A stretch of DNA of 64,000 nucleotides from Leucobacter sp. Psy1 (GCF_020096995.1 NZ_CP083692.1:1-64000); one strand, 5' to 3'; shown: positions 12,745 through 21,555, counted from the stretch's first letter. The notes: generated from the letters alone by a model not told the origin. Translations and numbers: made by a program.

Positions 12745-13941
12745 ATGCCGATAGCGCTCTACGCGTTGGCACTCGGAGGTTTCGGGATCGGGCTGACGGA
12801 GTTCGTGATCATGGGGTTGTTGCCCGACGTGGCGCGCGACTTCGGCGTGACCGAGACTGCGGCCGGATATCTCATTTCGGGGTATGCGCTGTCGGTTGCC
12901 CTGGGGGGAGTGCTGTTCACGGCGCTGCTCGGGCGATTGGATCGGAAGCGCGCGCTGCTCGGCCTCCTGATCCTGTTCATCGCGGGCAACCTCCTCTCGG
13001 CGATCGCGCCCACCTACGGGCTGATGCTCACCGGCAGGATCATCGCAGCGCTGTGCCACGGAGCGTTCTTCGGGATCGGAGCCGTCGTCGCCACCGATCT
13101 GGTGCCTGCCGGGCGGAAGGCCGCAGCGATCTCCGTCATGTTCGCGGGGCTCACGATCGCCAATGTGGCGGGCGTGCCCTTCGGAACGTTCCTCGGGCAG
13201 GCCGCTGGTTGGCGCGCGACCTTCTGGGCCATCACGATCATCGGCGTGATTGCGTTCTTCGGCATCCTCATGCTCGTGCCCGCTACTCCTGCTGAGCCGA
13301 GTCAGGGCGTGCTGGGCGAGTTCCGTATCTTCGGCCGTCCTCAGGTCTGGCTGTCGATGCTCGTGACGGTGCTCGGGTACGGCGGCATGTTCGGAGGCTT
13401 CACCTACATCGCCTTCACGCTCACGGGTGTCGGAGGGTTCGCGCCCTCCACCATTCCGTGGCTGCTCGTGCTCTTCGGTACGGGGCTGTTCGTCGGCAAC
13501 ATCGTCGGCGGACGGTTCGCGGATCGGAACCTGTACCGCACCCTGCTCACCCTGCTCGTCGCGCTGGTGATCATTCTCGCGATCTTCGCGGGCTTCGCGT
13601 CATCGCAGGTGGTGACGATCTTTGCGCTGGTGCTCATGGGCGGGTTCGGTTTCGCGACGGTGCCCGGTCTGCAGATGCGGATCATGTCGTATGCGGACGA
13701 TGCACCCACCCTGGCGTCGGGTGCGAACATCGCCGCGTTCAACATCGGCAACGCCTTCGGCGCCTGGCTCGGCGGCCTCACGATCGCGGCGGGGTGGGGA
13801 TACACCTCGCCCCTCTGGGCCGGCGCCGCCGTCACACTCGCGGGCCTCGCGGTGTATCTCTTCGCCGCTCGCGTGAGCGGGGGAGAGCGGCGGCCCGTCT
13901 CGGCTGCAGCTGACCACAGTACTCATTCACACACTCGATAG
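12745..13941 (+). CDS. MFS transporter, DHA1 (12-TM) family
   Basis: This 398-residue membrane protein has about 12 hydrophobic segments and the DHA1 signature: GFGIGLTEFVIMGLLPDVA in TM1, a motif A-like GRLDRKRALL in loop 2-3, and the motif C region AGVPFGTFLG in TM5. It resembles AraJ/YdhP/Cmx-type exporters of sugars or drugs. The ATG at 12745 is preferred over the GTG at 12736 because AAAGGTGGGG sits just before it. Its regulator is probably the divergent MarR protein, and the aldo-keto reductase follows after 11 nt in the same operon. The substrate is not known. Confidence 0.88.
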   Translation: MPIALYALALGGFGIGLTEFVIMGLLPDVARDFGVTETAAGYLISGYALSVALGGVLFTALLGRLDRKRALLGLLILFIAGNLLSAIAPTYGLMLTGRIIAALCHGAFFGIGAVVATDLVPAGRKAAAISVMFAGLTIANVAGVPFGTFLGQAAGWRATFWAITIIGVIAFFGILMLVPATPAEPSQGVLGEFRIFGRPQVWLSMLVTVLGYGGMFGGFTYIAFTLTGVGGFAPSTIPWLLVLFGTGLFVGNIVGGRFADRNLYRTLLTLLVALVIILAIFAGFASSQVVTIFALVLMGGFGFATVPGLQMRIMSYADDAPTLASGANIAAFNIGNAFGAWLGGLTIAAGWGYTSPLWAGAAVTLAGLAVYLFAARVSGGERRPVSAAADHSTHSHTR

Positions 13942-13952
13942 GAGCAGACACC

Positions 13953-14780
13953 ATGTCACCCACACCTACCATTGCGCTCAACAACGGCCAGCAGATGCCG
14001 CAGCTCGGGTTCGGCGTCTTCCAGGTGCCCGAGGATCAGGCGCAGCGCGCGGTCGAAACCGCGCTGGAAACCGGCTACCGGAGCATCGACACCGCAGCGA
14101 TCTACGGCAATGAAACCGGAGTCGGACGCGCACTGGCCGCAACCGGGGTGCCGCGCGAGGAGGTCTTCGTCACTACGAAGCTCTGGATCGATCATCTGGG
14201 GCGGGACGCCGCGCGACGGGGACTCGAGGAGAGCCTTGAGCGGCTGGCGCTGGATCGCGTCGATCTCTTCCTCCTCCACTGGCCGGCCCCCGCTACCGAC
14301 GCCTACCTCGAGGCGTGGCAGGGCCTGGAGGACGCCGTCGAAGCGGGACTCACCAGCGGTATCGGTGTCTCGAATTTCCTCCCGGAACACCTTGAGCGGC
14401 TTCAGAAGCTCGGCGGGACGCTGCCCGCGGTGAACCAGATCGAACTGCACCCGGCGCTGCAGAACCGGGAGACGGTCGCGGCGAACGCGCGGCTCGGAGT
14501 CGCGACCGAGGCATGGAGCCCCCTTGCTCAGGGCGCAGTGCTCCAGGAACCGGCGATACTCGAGGCGGCTGCGGCACACGATGTTTCACCGGCGCAGGCC
14601 GTACTCCGGTGGCACCTGCAGCGCGGGAACATCGTAATTCCGAAGTCGGTGACGCCGACCCGCATCGCGGAGAATTTCGCCATCTTCGGGTTTGAGCTCT
14701 CCGACGCTGAAGTGGCGGCGATCGACGCACTCGAGCGGGACGGCCGGACCGGCCCCCACCCGGCCGACTTCAACGGCTGA
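13953..14780 (+). CDS. Aldo-keto reductase (2,5-diketo-D-gluconate reductase type)
   Basis: The 275-residue enzyme reduces aldehydes or ketones with NADPH in the cytoplasm. The catalytic tetrad is visible: D46 and Y51 in SIDTAAIYGNE, K76 in TTKLWIDH, and H109 in LFLLHWP. The NADPH-binding end IPKSVTPTRIAEN is also present. It is the AKR5-like subgroup by its N-terminal LNNGQQMPQLGFGVFQV. It sits in an operon with the MFS exporter under probable MarR control, so a detoxification role for carbonyl compounds is likely. The transcript probably ends in the parS-centred palindrome at 14833. Confidence 0.93.
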   Translation: MSPTPTIALNNGQQMPQLGFGVFQVPEDQAQRAVETALETGYRSIDTAAIYGNETGVGRALAATGVPREEVFVTTKLWIDHLGRDAARRGLEESLERLALDRVDLFLLHWPAPATDAYLEAWQGLEDAVEAGLTSGIGVSNFLPEHLERLQKLGGTLPAVNQIELHPALQNRETVAANARLGVATEAWSPLAQGAVLQEPAILEAAAAHDVSPAQAVLRWHLQRGNIVIPKSVTPTRIAENFAIFGFELSDAEVAAIDALERDGRTGPHPADFNG

Positions 14781-14832
14781 GTAGGCGCCTCATCGGACGT
14801 GATCCGGAGGGCCAGCCTGGCCGGACCGAATC

Positions 14833-14870
14833 TGACCGTGCGCTGTTCCACGTGAAACAGCGCACGGTCA
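14833..14870. terminator. 38-bp palindrome with a parS core between convergent genes
   Basis: The arm TGACCGTGCGCTGTT at 14833-14847 is matched perfectly by its complement at 14856-14870, so the 38-bp element is a palindrome broken by a single mispair at positions 14848/14855. Its centre 14844-14859, TGTTCCACGTGAAACA, is parS with one mismatch (15 of 16). The right edge overlaps the stop codon of the YeiH-type gene. It could act as a bidirectional terminator, as a ParB site, or as both. Confidence 0.7.
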
Positions 14871-15911
14871 GAGTTCGATCCAGCCGGTGGCGAGCATGAC
14901 GCCCAGGGACGTAGCGGTGACGAGGAACCAGAGAACGGCACCGAGGATCAGCGGACGCCACCCCGCCTTGCGCATGGCGCCGACATCGGTGGAGAGACCG
15001 ATCGCTGCCAGAGCGGTAGCGATCAAGAACACGCTCGCCTGAACGAGGACCTCGTGCAGGCCCTCAGGGATCGCACCCGCGGAGTTGAGCAGAGCGACCG
15101 CGATGAATCCGACCAGGAACCACGGCACGAACGAGGCGACGCGACCCGCCGTGAGCGGTGTGCCCCGCGTGGAGCGCTTCGCCTCGATCACGGAGAGGCC
15201 GATGCTGATCGGGATGATCATGAGGGTGCGCACCAGCTTCACCACGACGGCGAAGCCGAGCGCCGCGGTGCTGAACACGCTCGCCGCGGCGACGACCGAG
15301 CTCGTGTCGTTCACCGCCGTGCCGGCGAGGAGTCCGAACGTGTGCGGATCCAGGGAGAGCGCGTGGCCGAGCAGCGGGAAGAGCGCCACCGCGAGGATGT
15401 TGAACAGGAAGATCACGGAGACTGCGTAGGCCACTTCGCCGGCGAGTGCGCCGATGATCGGTGAGACCGCGGCGATCGCGGACGCCCCGCAGATGCCGGT
15501 GCCGACGCCGATGAGCGTGCGCAGTCGGCGGTGGACCCCGAGCATCCGGCCGATCCACCATGCGCCGATGAGGCAGACGACGAGGGATGCGAGCATCACC
15601 GGGAGCGACTCGACGCCGACGACGAGGATGCTGCTCAGTGAAAGCTGCGCCCCGAGCAGGACGACGGCGCACTGCAGGAGGAACTTCGAAGAGTACGTCA
15701 CGCCGGGCTGCAAGCGCGGCCCTGGTCGACGCAGGAGACCGAGGACGACGCCGAAGACGATGGCGGGCAGCGCTGATCCGACAATGGGAAACGCGGTGCC
15801 GACGAGTGTCGCGAACACGGCGAGTGCCGCTGACAGGAGAACGCCCGGCCACACCACCGCACCACGCTCGCGCAGGCGGCGGGGGAGGGTGCTGACGGGC
15901 GTGAACTGCAC
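14868..15911 (-). CDS. YeiH/UPF0324 family putative sulfate exporter
   Basis: The 347-residue protein has about ten hydrophobic segments and matches the YeiH (PSE) family: an N-terminal PGVLLSAALAVFATLVGTAF, the conserved GTGICGASAIAAVSPIIGA and AGTAVNDTSSVVAAA motifs, and the C-terminal GLSTDVGAMRKAGWRPL. Members are proposed anion exporters, though the substrate is rarely proven. The start is GTG at 15911 with AGGAGG eleven nt upstream. It is convergent with the aldo-keto reductase gene and divergent from the racemase-fold gene. Confidence 0.88.
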   Translation of the reverse strand: MQFTPVSTLPRRLRERGAVVWPGVLLSAALAVFATLVGTAFPIVGSALPAIVFGVVLGLLRRPGPRLQPGVTYSSKFLLQCAVVLLGAQLSLSSILVVGVESLPVMLASLVVCLIGAWWIGRMLGVHRRLRTLIGVGTGICGASAIAAVSPIIGALAGEVAYAVSVIFLFNILAVALFPLLGHALSLDPHTFGLLAGTAVNDTSSVVAAASVFSTAALGFAVVVKLVRTLMIIPISIGLSVIEAKRSTRGTPLTAGRVASFVPWFLVGFIAVALLNSAGAIPEGLHEVLVQASVFLIATALAAIGLSTDVGAMRKAGWRPLILGAVLWFLVTATSLGVMLATGWIEL

Positions 15912-15967
15912 GATCCCAGCATCCTCCTGCGGGGCAGGGGAGGCAAGTCGGCGGCGCTTGGACCAGG

Positions 15968-16657
15968 ATGAGTGTCATGACCGTTCATGCCCCGCTCGAA
16001 GATCTCGCTCTGATCAACCCGAACACCAATGGTCGAACTACGCGGCAGATGACGGAGCTCGCCAGGGAATTCTGGACCGCCGGCGGGGCAGCGGTCCATG
16101 GATTCACGGCGAATCAAGGCCCGAGCATGATCATCGATCCGGAGGCGCTCGCCGCGGCGGTCGACCCGGTACGCGAAGCTGCTCGAGAAGCACGTGCCTC
16201 GATCAAGCCCGCCGCGATCATCATCGCGGCGATCGGCGACCCTGGCCGCCGGGAGGTCGAAGCGGAATCCGACGTTCCGGTTGTGGGGATCGGGGAGGCG
16301 GCGATCCTTGCCGCGGCGCACCGAGGTGCGCGCTTCGGCATGGCGACCACGACGGATCAGCTCGTCGGGTCGTTGGAGGACCTGGTCGCGTCATATGAGT
16401 GCGGGGCCGGATTCACGGGAGTCGAGTTGACCGAGGACGGGCCTCTCGAACTCGCTGCCGATCCCGAAGAGCAGTACCGTCAGCTCCTCGATGCGGTCCG
16501 ACGGGGCATCGACCGGGGCGCGGAGGCCATGATCATCGCCGGGGGCCCGTTGAGCGAAACGGCGCGACGGCTGCGGTCGGCGGTGCCGGCGCGAATCGTC
16601 GAGCCGATCCCCGAAGCATGCAAGCGGGTCGAGCAGGCGCTGCGCGCCGAGAGATGA
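15968..16657 (+). CDS. Asp/Glu/hydantoin racemase-fold protein lacking both catalytic cysteines
   Basis: The 229-residue product has the hydantoin-racemase N-terminus (ALINPNTNGRTTRQMTELA) and the family core (AIGDPGRREVEAESDVPVVGIGEAA). Active members use two cysteines, one in a CFDDPG-like motif and one in a GC(A/G)GM/PL motif. Here the first motif reads AIGDPG and the second IAGGPLSE, so both are replaced by Ala and Gly. The only cysteines are in YECGAG and EACKR, away from these motifs. It is therefore unlikely to be a normal racemase; a maleate-isomerase-like or non-catalytic role is possible. ATG codons at 15968 and 15977 are both usable. Confidence 0.72.
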   Translation: MSVMTVHAPLEDLALINPNTNGRTTRQMTELAREFWTAGGAAVHGFTANQGPSMIIDPEALAAAVDPVREAAREARASIKPAAIIIAAIGDPGRREVEAESDVPVVGIGEAAILAAAHRGARFGMATTTDQLVGSLEDLVASYECGAGFTGVELTEDGPLELAADPEEQYRQLLDAVRRGIDRGAEAMIIAGGPLSETARRLRSAVPARIVEPIPEACKRVEQALRAER

Positions 16658-16685
16658 TCAGACGGAAGATCGACCCCGGTCCTCG

Positions 16686-17765
16686 TCACACGGAGTGGGC
16701 GGGGGCCAGTTCCTCGACGAGTGCTGCGAGGAACGCGTCGACGTCGGACTCTGCGGTGTCGAAGCTGCAGACCCAGCGCACCTCGCCCTGGGCGGCATCC
16801 CAGTCGTAGAAGCGGAAACGCTCGCGCAGGCGGTCGGCGACTCCTGCGGGGAGGGTCGCGAAGACGGCGTTGGACTGCGTCTGCTGGGTGAAGGAGACTC
16901 CCGAGAGGGCTCCGGATGCGATGCTCTCCTCGATGCCGGCGCGCAGGCGCTGCGCCATGGCGTTCGCGTGGCGTGCGTTGCGGAGGAAGAGGTCTCCCTC
17001 GAGCAGGGCGAGCAGCTGGGCCGAGACGAAGCGCATCTTCGATGCGAGTTGCATCTGGTGCTTCCGCAGGAATACGAGTCCGTCTGCGGCTTCCTCGTTC
17101 AGCACGACGACCGCCTCGGCGCCCATGGCACCGTTCTTGGTGCCGCCGAACGCCAGTGCGTCAACCCCGGCATCGGTGGTGAACGCGCGGAGCGGCAGGT
17201 CGAGCGACGCCGCCGCGTTCGCGAGGCGAGCGCCGTCCATGAAGACGCGCATGCCGTGCTCGTGCGCGTAGTCGGTGATCGCGCGGACCTCTTCCGGCGT
17301 ATACACCGTACCGAGTTCGGTCGACTGGGTGATGTAGATGACGAGCGGCTGCGCGCGGTGCTCATCTCCCCACCCCCACGCCTCCTGGGCGATGAGCTCC
17401 GGAGTGAGTTTGCCGTCCGGCGTCGCGACCGGGAGCAGCTTGATGCCGGCCGACTTCTCAGGGGCACCGCCCTCGTCGGCGTGGATGTGCGCGGTGTCGG
17501 CGCAGATGACGGCGCCCCACCGCGGGAGCATCGCGAGCATGCCGAGCACGTTGGCTCCGGTGCCGTTGAAGACGGGCCACACCGAGACGCCCTCCCCGAA
17601 GTGCTCGGCGAAGACGGTCTGCAGACGCGTCGTGTAGTCGTCCGCGCCGTATGCGGGTTGGTGCCCACCGTTCGCCTCACCGATCGCCGCGAGCACCTCG
17701 GGGTGGATTCCCGAGTAGTTGTCGGACGCGAATCCCCGGATCTCGGGGTCGTGGATGGTGGGCAT
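16686..17765 (-). CDS. Threonine aldolase (low-specificity L-threonine/allo-threonine aldolase)
   Basis: This PLP enzyme cleaves threonine or allo-threonine to glycine and acetaldehyde. The 359-residue protein has the family N-terminus (FASDNYSGIHPEVLAAI), the substrate-binding GTGANVLGMLAML, and the PLP lysine in FGGTKNGAMGAEA. The ATG at 17765 is preceded by AAGGAG. An SDR/DUF6421 pair lies just upstream on the same strand (67-nt gap), so cotranscription is possible. Confidence 0.92.
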   Translation of the reverse strand: MPTIHDPEIRGFASDNYSGIHPEVLAAIGEANGGHQPAYGADDYTTRLQTVFAEHFGEGVSVWPVFNGTGANVLGMLAMLPRWGAVICADTAHIHADEGGAPEKSAGIKLLPVATPDGKLTPELIAQEAWGWGDEHRAQPLVIYITQSTELGTVYTPEEVRAITDYAHEHGMRVFMDGARLANAAASLDLPLRAFTTDAGVDALAFGGTKNGAMGAEAVVVLNEEAADGLVFLRKHQMQLASKMRFVSAQLLALLEGDLFLRNARHANAMAQRLRAGIEESIASGALSGVSFTQQTQSNAVFATLPAGVADRLRERFRFYDWDAAQGEVRWVCSFDTAESDVDAFLAALVEELAPAHSV

Positions 17766-17832
17766 GAGACTCCTTCGTGCGATCGAACGTGAATGTACGT
17801 GCGAATGGGCGAACGTGGTGCCGCGAGATCGG

Positions 17833-18525
17833 TCAGGACTCGCGCGGTGCGATCTCGAGCATCGTATCGTTCACGGCTGAGGCATCTTCGCTCCAGAGGG
17901 CGAGGTATGCGTCAGCGACGCGCTGCTCGAGCCCGGCGAGGGCCTTCACACGGAACACGGTCGCGGCGGCGCGCAACGGGGATTCCGAGTCACGAGCAGC
18001 CTTCGCGAAGCCGTGCGCGACGGCTCGCATCCAGGCTTCGCTCGCCGCCTTCACGGCTGCGTAGTTCGCGCCGCCGGCGAGGGGGCGGGCTACGGCGGTC
18101 GACGAGATCATGGCCACTCGCGCGCCAGGCGAGGCGCGCAGAGCTGCGTCGAACGCCCGCGTGGCGTATCGCAGGGCGGTAAGAGAGGTCTCGAGCGCTC
18201 GGTAGTCCGCCTCGGTCTGACCGGCGAGCCCGCCGCCGCCGCGCCACCCGCCGACGAGGTGGAGCAGGCCGTCGATGGGCCCCTCGCTCAGTACGCGATC
18301 CGCGAGCTCATCGACCGCGCCCTCGCTCGTGAGATCCACGACTTCGGTGCGCGCACCGAGGCTCGCGAGGGGTGCAAGCTTCGCGGTATCGCGGCCCGTG
18401 ACGATCACCTCGGCTCCCGCAGCGAGGAGCGTGCGGGTGGCCGCGTCGCCCGCGGCGCTCGTCGCACCGGCGATGACGACACGGCGACCGGTGAGGTCGA
18501 TGGGAGCCGCTGCCGAGTCAGTCAT
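17833..18525 (-). CDS. SDR-family NAD(P)-dependent oxidoreductase
   Basis: The 230-residue protein has a Rossmann N-terminus with GATSAAGDAATR in place of the classical TGxxxGIG, and the catalytic Ser-Tyr-Lys set appears as ISS, then NYAAVKAA. Its short C-terminus is typical of atypical SDRs. Its substrate is unknown. The start overlaps the end of the DUF6421 gene by 8 nt, so the two proteins are translationally coupled and probably act in one pathway. Confidence 0.85.
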   Translation of the reverse strand: MTDSAAAPIDLTGRRVVIAGATSAAGDAATRTLLAAGAEVIVTGRDTAKLAPLASLGARTEVVDLTSEGAVDELADRVLSEGPIDGLLHLVGGWRGGGGLAGQTEADYRALETSLTALRYATRAFDAALRASPGARVAMISSTAVARPLAGGANYAAVKAASEAWMRAVAHGFAKAARDSESPLRAAATVFRVKALAGLEQRVADAYLALWSEDASAVNDTMLEIAPRES

Positions 18526-19960
18526 CGGAGGCCCGGATTCCGGCAGTGGACGCGATGACGTCGGCCATCTTCTTGTTGAGCGCTTCGAAGAACATGGAGA
18601 GCGGGAACTCGTCGTCCATCACGAGGTCGGTGTATCCCTTCGGCGGCCCGGCGAGCACCTCGCGGGGCAGGCCCTCGGCCCAGACAGATGCGGGGTTCGG
18701 GGTGACGACCGACGACACGAGCCGGTAGGCCTCGAGCCAATGCACCGTCTTCGGTCGGTCGATGGACTTCCAATACAGGTCGTCGATTGCATCGCCGAGC
18801 TCGACGACGGCGTCGGCGACGCGATCCCAGTCGAAACTGAGCTCGACGTCGCGCCACTCGATCACGTGACGCTGGTGGAGCCAGGCGAAGAGCAGCTGCC
18901 CCCCGAGCCCGTCGTAGTTGCGCACCCGGGTGCCGGTGATGGCGAAGCGGAAGATGCGATCGAAGATCACGGCGTACTGCACGAGCTTGGCGGTGACGAG
19001 GGTCTGCCGCTCGACATCGTTCAGGTCTTCGCCTGCCGCATCGCGAGCGGCGAGGCCGCGCTCGATCTTCACGGACTCGCGAAATGCGGTGAGGTCGCAC
19101 CGCATCTCCTCGAGCGAGTAGAGGAAGAACGGCATGCGCTGCTTGATCATGAAGGGGTCGAAGGGCAGATCGCCGCGCATGTGGGTGCGGTCGTGGATGA
19201 TGTCCCACATCACGAACGTCTGCTCGGCGAGCTGCTGATCCGCGAGCATGGCTGCGGCGTCGTCGGGCAGGTCGAGCTTCGTGATCTCGGCGGCGGCCTG
19301 GACGACGCGGCGGTAGCGGGCGGCCTCCCGATCCTGGAAGATCGCGCCCCAGGTGAACGTCGGAATCTCGCGCATCGCGACCGTCTCCGGGAACAGGACG
19401 GCGGAGTTGGTGTCGTATCCGGACGTGAAGTCGATCAGGCGGAGCGAGACGAACAGTCGGTTGCCGTAGTCGCCGGCTTCCAGCGCCGCGACGAATTCGG
19501 GCCAGATGGTTTCTACGATGAGCGCTTCGACGCGGCGATCGGGGGAGCCGTTCTGCGTATACATGGGGAAGACGACGAGGTGTCGGATCCCGTCGACCCG
19601 ATGCTCCTGCGGCTGGAACGCCACGAGCGAGTCCAGGAAGTCGGGAACACCGAGCCCGCCGTCGACCCAGCGGGCGAAGTCGCGCGGGAGTGCCTCGAGG
19701 TAGGCGGCGTCGTGGGGGAAGAGCGGGGCTAGGCCCCGGATTGCGGCCACGATCGTCTCGATATGCGTCGTCGCGGCAGCGTGGTCGGCGGGATCCGGGA
19801 CGGACCCGTCCTTCGCCTGCAGCGCCTGCATTGCCGTCACTGCCGCCTTGAGCTCGTGCCAGAGGGCACTCTCCTCGACAGTCCGCACGTCGAGTGCGGA
19901 GTCCTCGACGGCTGCGCCGGCTCCGATGAGTGCGGCTGTTGCGGCGGCGGAAGCGGACAT
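18518..19960 (-). CDS. DUF6421 family protein, function unknown
   Basis: I believe this 480-residue protein belongs to the actinobacterial DUF6421 family, for which no activity is established. It has no membrane segment or signal peptide, so it is cytoplasmic. Histidine and acidic residues cluster in MWDIIHDRTHMRGDLPFDP (middle) and WLHQRHVIEWRDVE (C-terminal third), which could bind metal; this is only a reading of the sequence. The ATG at 19960 is preferred to that at 19966, because GGAG stands six nt before it. It is coupled to the downstream SDR and divergent from an Lrp/AsnC regulator. Confidence 0.7.
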   Translation of the reverse strand: MSASAAATAALIGAGAAVEDSALDVRTVEESALWHELKAAVTAMQALQAKDGSVPDPADHAAATTHIETIVAAIRGLAPLFPHDAAYLEALPRDFARWVDGGLGVPDFLDSLVAFQPQEHRVDGIRHLVVFPMYTQNGSPDRRVEALIVETIWPEFVAALEAGDYGNRLFVSLRLIDFTSGYDTNSAVLFPETVAMREIPTFTWGAIFQDREAARYRRVVQAAAEITKLDLPDDAAAMLADQQLAEQTFVMWDIIHDRTHMRGDLPFDPFMIKQRMPFFLYSLEEMRCDLTAFRESVKIERGLAARDAAGEDLNDVERQTLVTAKLVQYAVIFDRIFRFAITGTRVRNYDGLGGQLLFAWLHQRHVIEWRDVELSFDWDRVADAVVELGDAIDDLYWKSIDRPKTVHWLEAYRLVSSVVTPNPASVWAEGLPREVLAGPPKGYTDLVMDDEFPLSMFFEALNKKMADVIASTAGIRASDD

Positions 19961-19985
19961 GAGCATCTCCGATCATGAGTGATTC

Positions 19986-20029
19986 AGTAAAAAATCCGGC
20001 GATAGCGGATGTATGCAGAACATTTTACT
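19986..20029. promoter_or_regulatory. Inverted repeat in the DUF6421/AsnC divergent promoter
   Basis: AGTAAAA at 19986-19992 and TTTTACT at 20023-20029 form an inverted repeat in an AT-rich gap. It could be the Lrp/AsnC binding region. On the minus strand AGTAAAAT also offers a -10-like TAAAAT for the DUF6421-SDR operon. Confidence 0.4.
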
Positions 20030-20068
20030 CCGAGGAATGCCCGAGTCAAGGAGAGTCAGCGCTGCTGG

Positions 20069-20074
20069 TACGAT
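20069..20074 (+). promoter_or_regulatory. Leaderless -10 element of the AsnC regulator
   Basis: TACGAT ends six nt before the ATG at 20081, and no ribosome-binding site is present. This is the spacing of actinobacterial leaderless transcripts. Confidence 0.55.
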
Positions 20075-20080
20075 CCCAAC

Positions 20081-20533
20081 ATGGATGATCCCGTCGACGC
20101 GCGCCTTGCGGCAGCGGTGTCGAACGACCCGCGGGCGACGCTCGCGCAGCTCTCCGAGCGGATCGGGCTCTCGTCTTCCGCGGTTCAGGCCCGTTTGAAG
20201 CGGCTGGAGCATTCCGGGGTCATCTCGGGGTACCGCGCCGTGCTCGACCCCGAGGCCGTCGGCAAGCCCCTTTCAGCGTTCATCGAAATCACCCCGCTCG
20301 ATCCGGCGCAGCCCGACAACGCGCCCGAGCTCCTCGAGCACCTCACGGCGATCGAAGCGTGCCACTCGATCGCCGGAGAGGCGAGCTACATGCTGTTCGT
20401 CCGAGTCGGGTCTCCACGCGAGCTCGAAGGGCTCATCCGCGACATCCGGCACGCCGCCTCCGTCAATACGCGAACGACCGTCGTGCTCCAGACCTTCTAC
20501 GAGCACCGTCCGATCCTTCCGCCGCCGGTATGA
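20081..20533 (+). CDS. Lrp/AsnC family transcriptional regulator
   Basis: The 150-residue protein has an N-terminal winged helix-turn-helix (LAQLSERIGLSSSAVQARLKRLEHSGVI in sequence from about residue 20) and a C-terminal RAM ligand-binding domain ending in TTVVLQTFYEHRP. Such regulators usually respond to amino acids. The ATG at 20081 is chosen because of the leaderless -10 just upstream. It is divergent from the DUF6421-SDR operon and overlaps the following hydrolase gene by ATGA. Threonine or glycine as ligand would fit the nearby threonine aldolase, but this is inference. Confidence 0.9.
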   Translation: MDDPVDARLAAAVSNDPRATLAQLSERIGLSSSAVQARLKRLEHSGVISGYRAVLDPEAVGKPLSAFIEITPLDPAQPDNAPELLEHLTAIEACHSIAGEASYMLFVRVGSPRELEGLIRDIRHAASVNTRTTVVLQTFYEHRPILPPPV

Positions 20534-21555
20534 GCGAGTGGCAGCCGGACGTGCTCGGCGCCGGGTTCGAGCAGTTCACGATCGACCTCGGTGCGGACGA
20601 CGAGGGTCCGCTCGTCGCCACCCTCGTCCGCTCGCTGCCGCGTCATCGCTCGGTAGGAGCCCGGCTCTTCCTCCGCCCGCTCCCGCTCGAGAACGTGGAC
20701 GTCCTCTACATCCACGGTTGGTCCGACTACTTCTTCCAGCGGAGGCTGGCGCGTTTCTGGACGGATCGCGGAGCCCGCTTCTTCGCGCTCGACCTCCGGA
20801 AGTACGGCAGAAGCCTCCGACCCAATCAGACCGCAGGTTATGTGGAGCACCTCGAAGATTACGACGCCGAGATCGGCGAAGCGCTCGCACTCATCCGCAA
20901 GAGCGGCGTGGGCGAACGCAGGCTCGTGCTCATGGGGCACTCGACGGGAGGGCTGATCCTGAGCCTCTGGAGCTCTCGGAACCCGGGTGTCGCCGATGCG
21001 CTGGTACTCAACAGTCCCTGGCTCGAATTCCAGCTGAGCTCGCGCATCCGACAGCTGATCGCACCGTTCGTCGATCTGCGCGCCCGGCTGCAACCCATGA
21101 AGGAGGCGCCGCAGCTCGATGCGGGGTTCTATTCGCGGGCAGTGCGCGAGGCCGCGGATCCGGACGATCCGATGGACATCGATACCGCCTGGCGTCCCGA
21201 CCGCTCGCACGCCGTCACACCGGGCTGGTTGCGTGCCGTGCTCGCCGGTCACGCCGAGGTCGGCGCGGGCCTCGTGGTGAACACGCCCATCTGCGTACTG
21301 CTCTCCGCGCGCTCGGAAGCTCCGCTGCGGTGGTCGGAGAATCTGACGCGGGCAGATACCGTACTCGATGTCGACGAGGTCGCGCGGGCATCCCTGAAAC
21401 TCGGGCCATCGGTCACGATCGAGCGCATCGACGGCGCGCTGCACGACATCTTCCTGTCCAGGCGGGAGGCGCGCAACGAGGCGTACGCGAGGCTCGACCG
21501 GTGGGTCGTGGGCTGGCAGGCCGTCCCGTACCCCTACCGTTCACCGGCAAGCTAG
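20530..21555 (+). CDS. Alpha/beta hydrolase (serine aminopeptidase/lysophospholipase-like)
   Basis: The 341-residue cytoplasmic protein has an alpha/beta hydrolase fold: the oxyanion region YIHGWSDYFFQRR, the nucleophile elbow GHSTG with S138, and a probable catalytic histidine in GALHDIFLS near the C-terminus. It resembles the S33/lysophospholipase L2 group. Its substrate is not known. The start ATG overlaps the AsnC stop codon (ATGA), so it is coupled to the regulator. Confidence 0.87.
   Translation: MSEWQPDVLGAGFEQFTIDLGADDEGPLVATLVRSLPRHRSVGARLFLRPLPLENVDVLYIHGWSDYFFQRRLARFWTDRGARFFALDLRKYGRSLRPNQTAGYVEHLEDYDAEIGEALALIRKSGVGERRLVLMGHSTGGLILSLWSSRNPGVADALVLNSPWLEFQLSSRIRQLIAPFVDLRARLQPMKEAPQLDAGFYSRAVREAADPDDPMDIDTAWRPDRSHAVTPGWLRAVLAGHAEVGAGLVVNTPICVLLSARSEAPLRWSENLTRADTVLDVDEVARASLKLGPSVTIERIDGALHDIFLSRREARNEAYARLDRWVVGWQAVPYPYRSPAS

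Noticed and set aside
18522-19976. Arginine-rich 484-codon frame in another phase of the DUF6421 gene
   Set aside because: Low-complexity Arg/Pro composition shows it is an out-of-frame reading.
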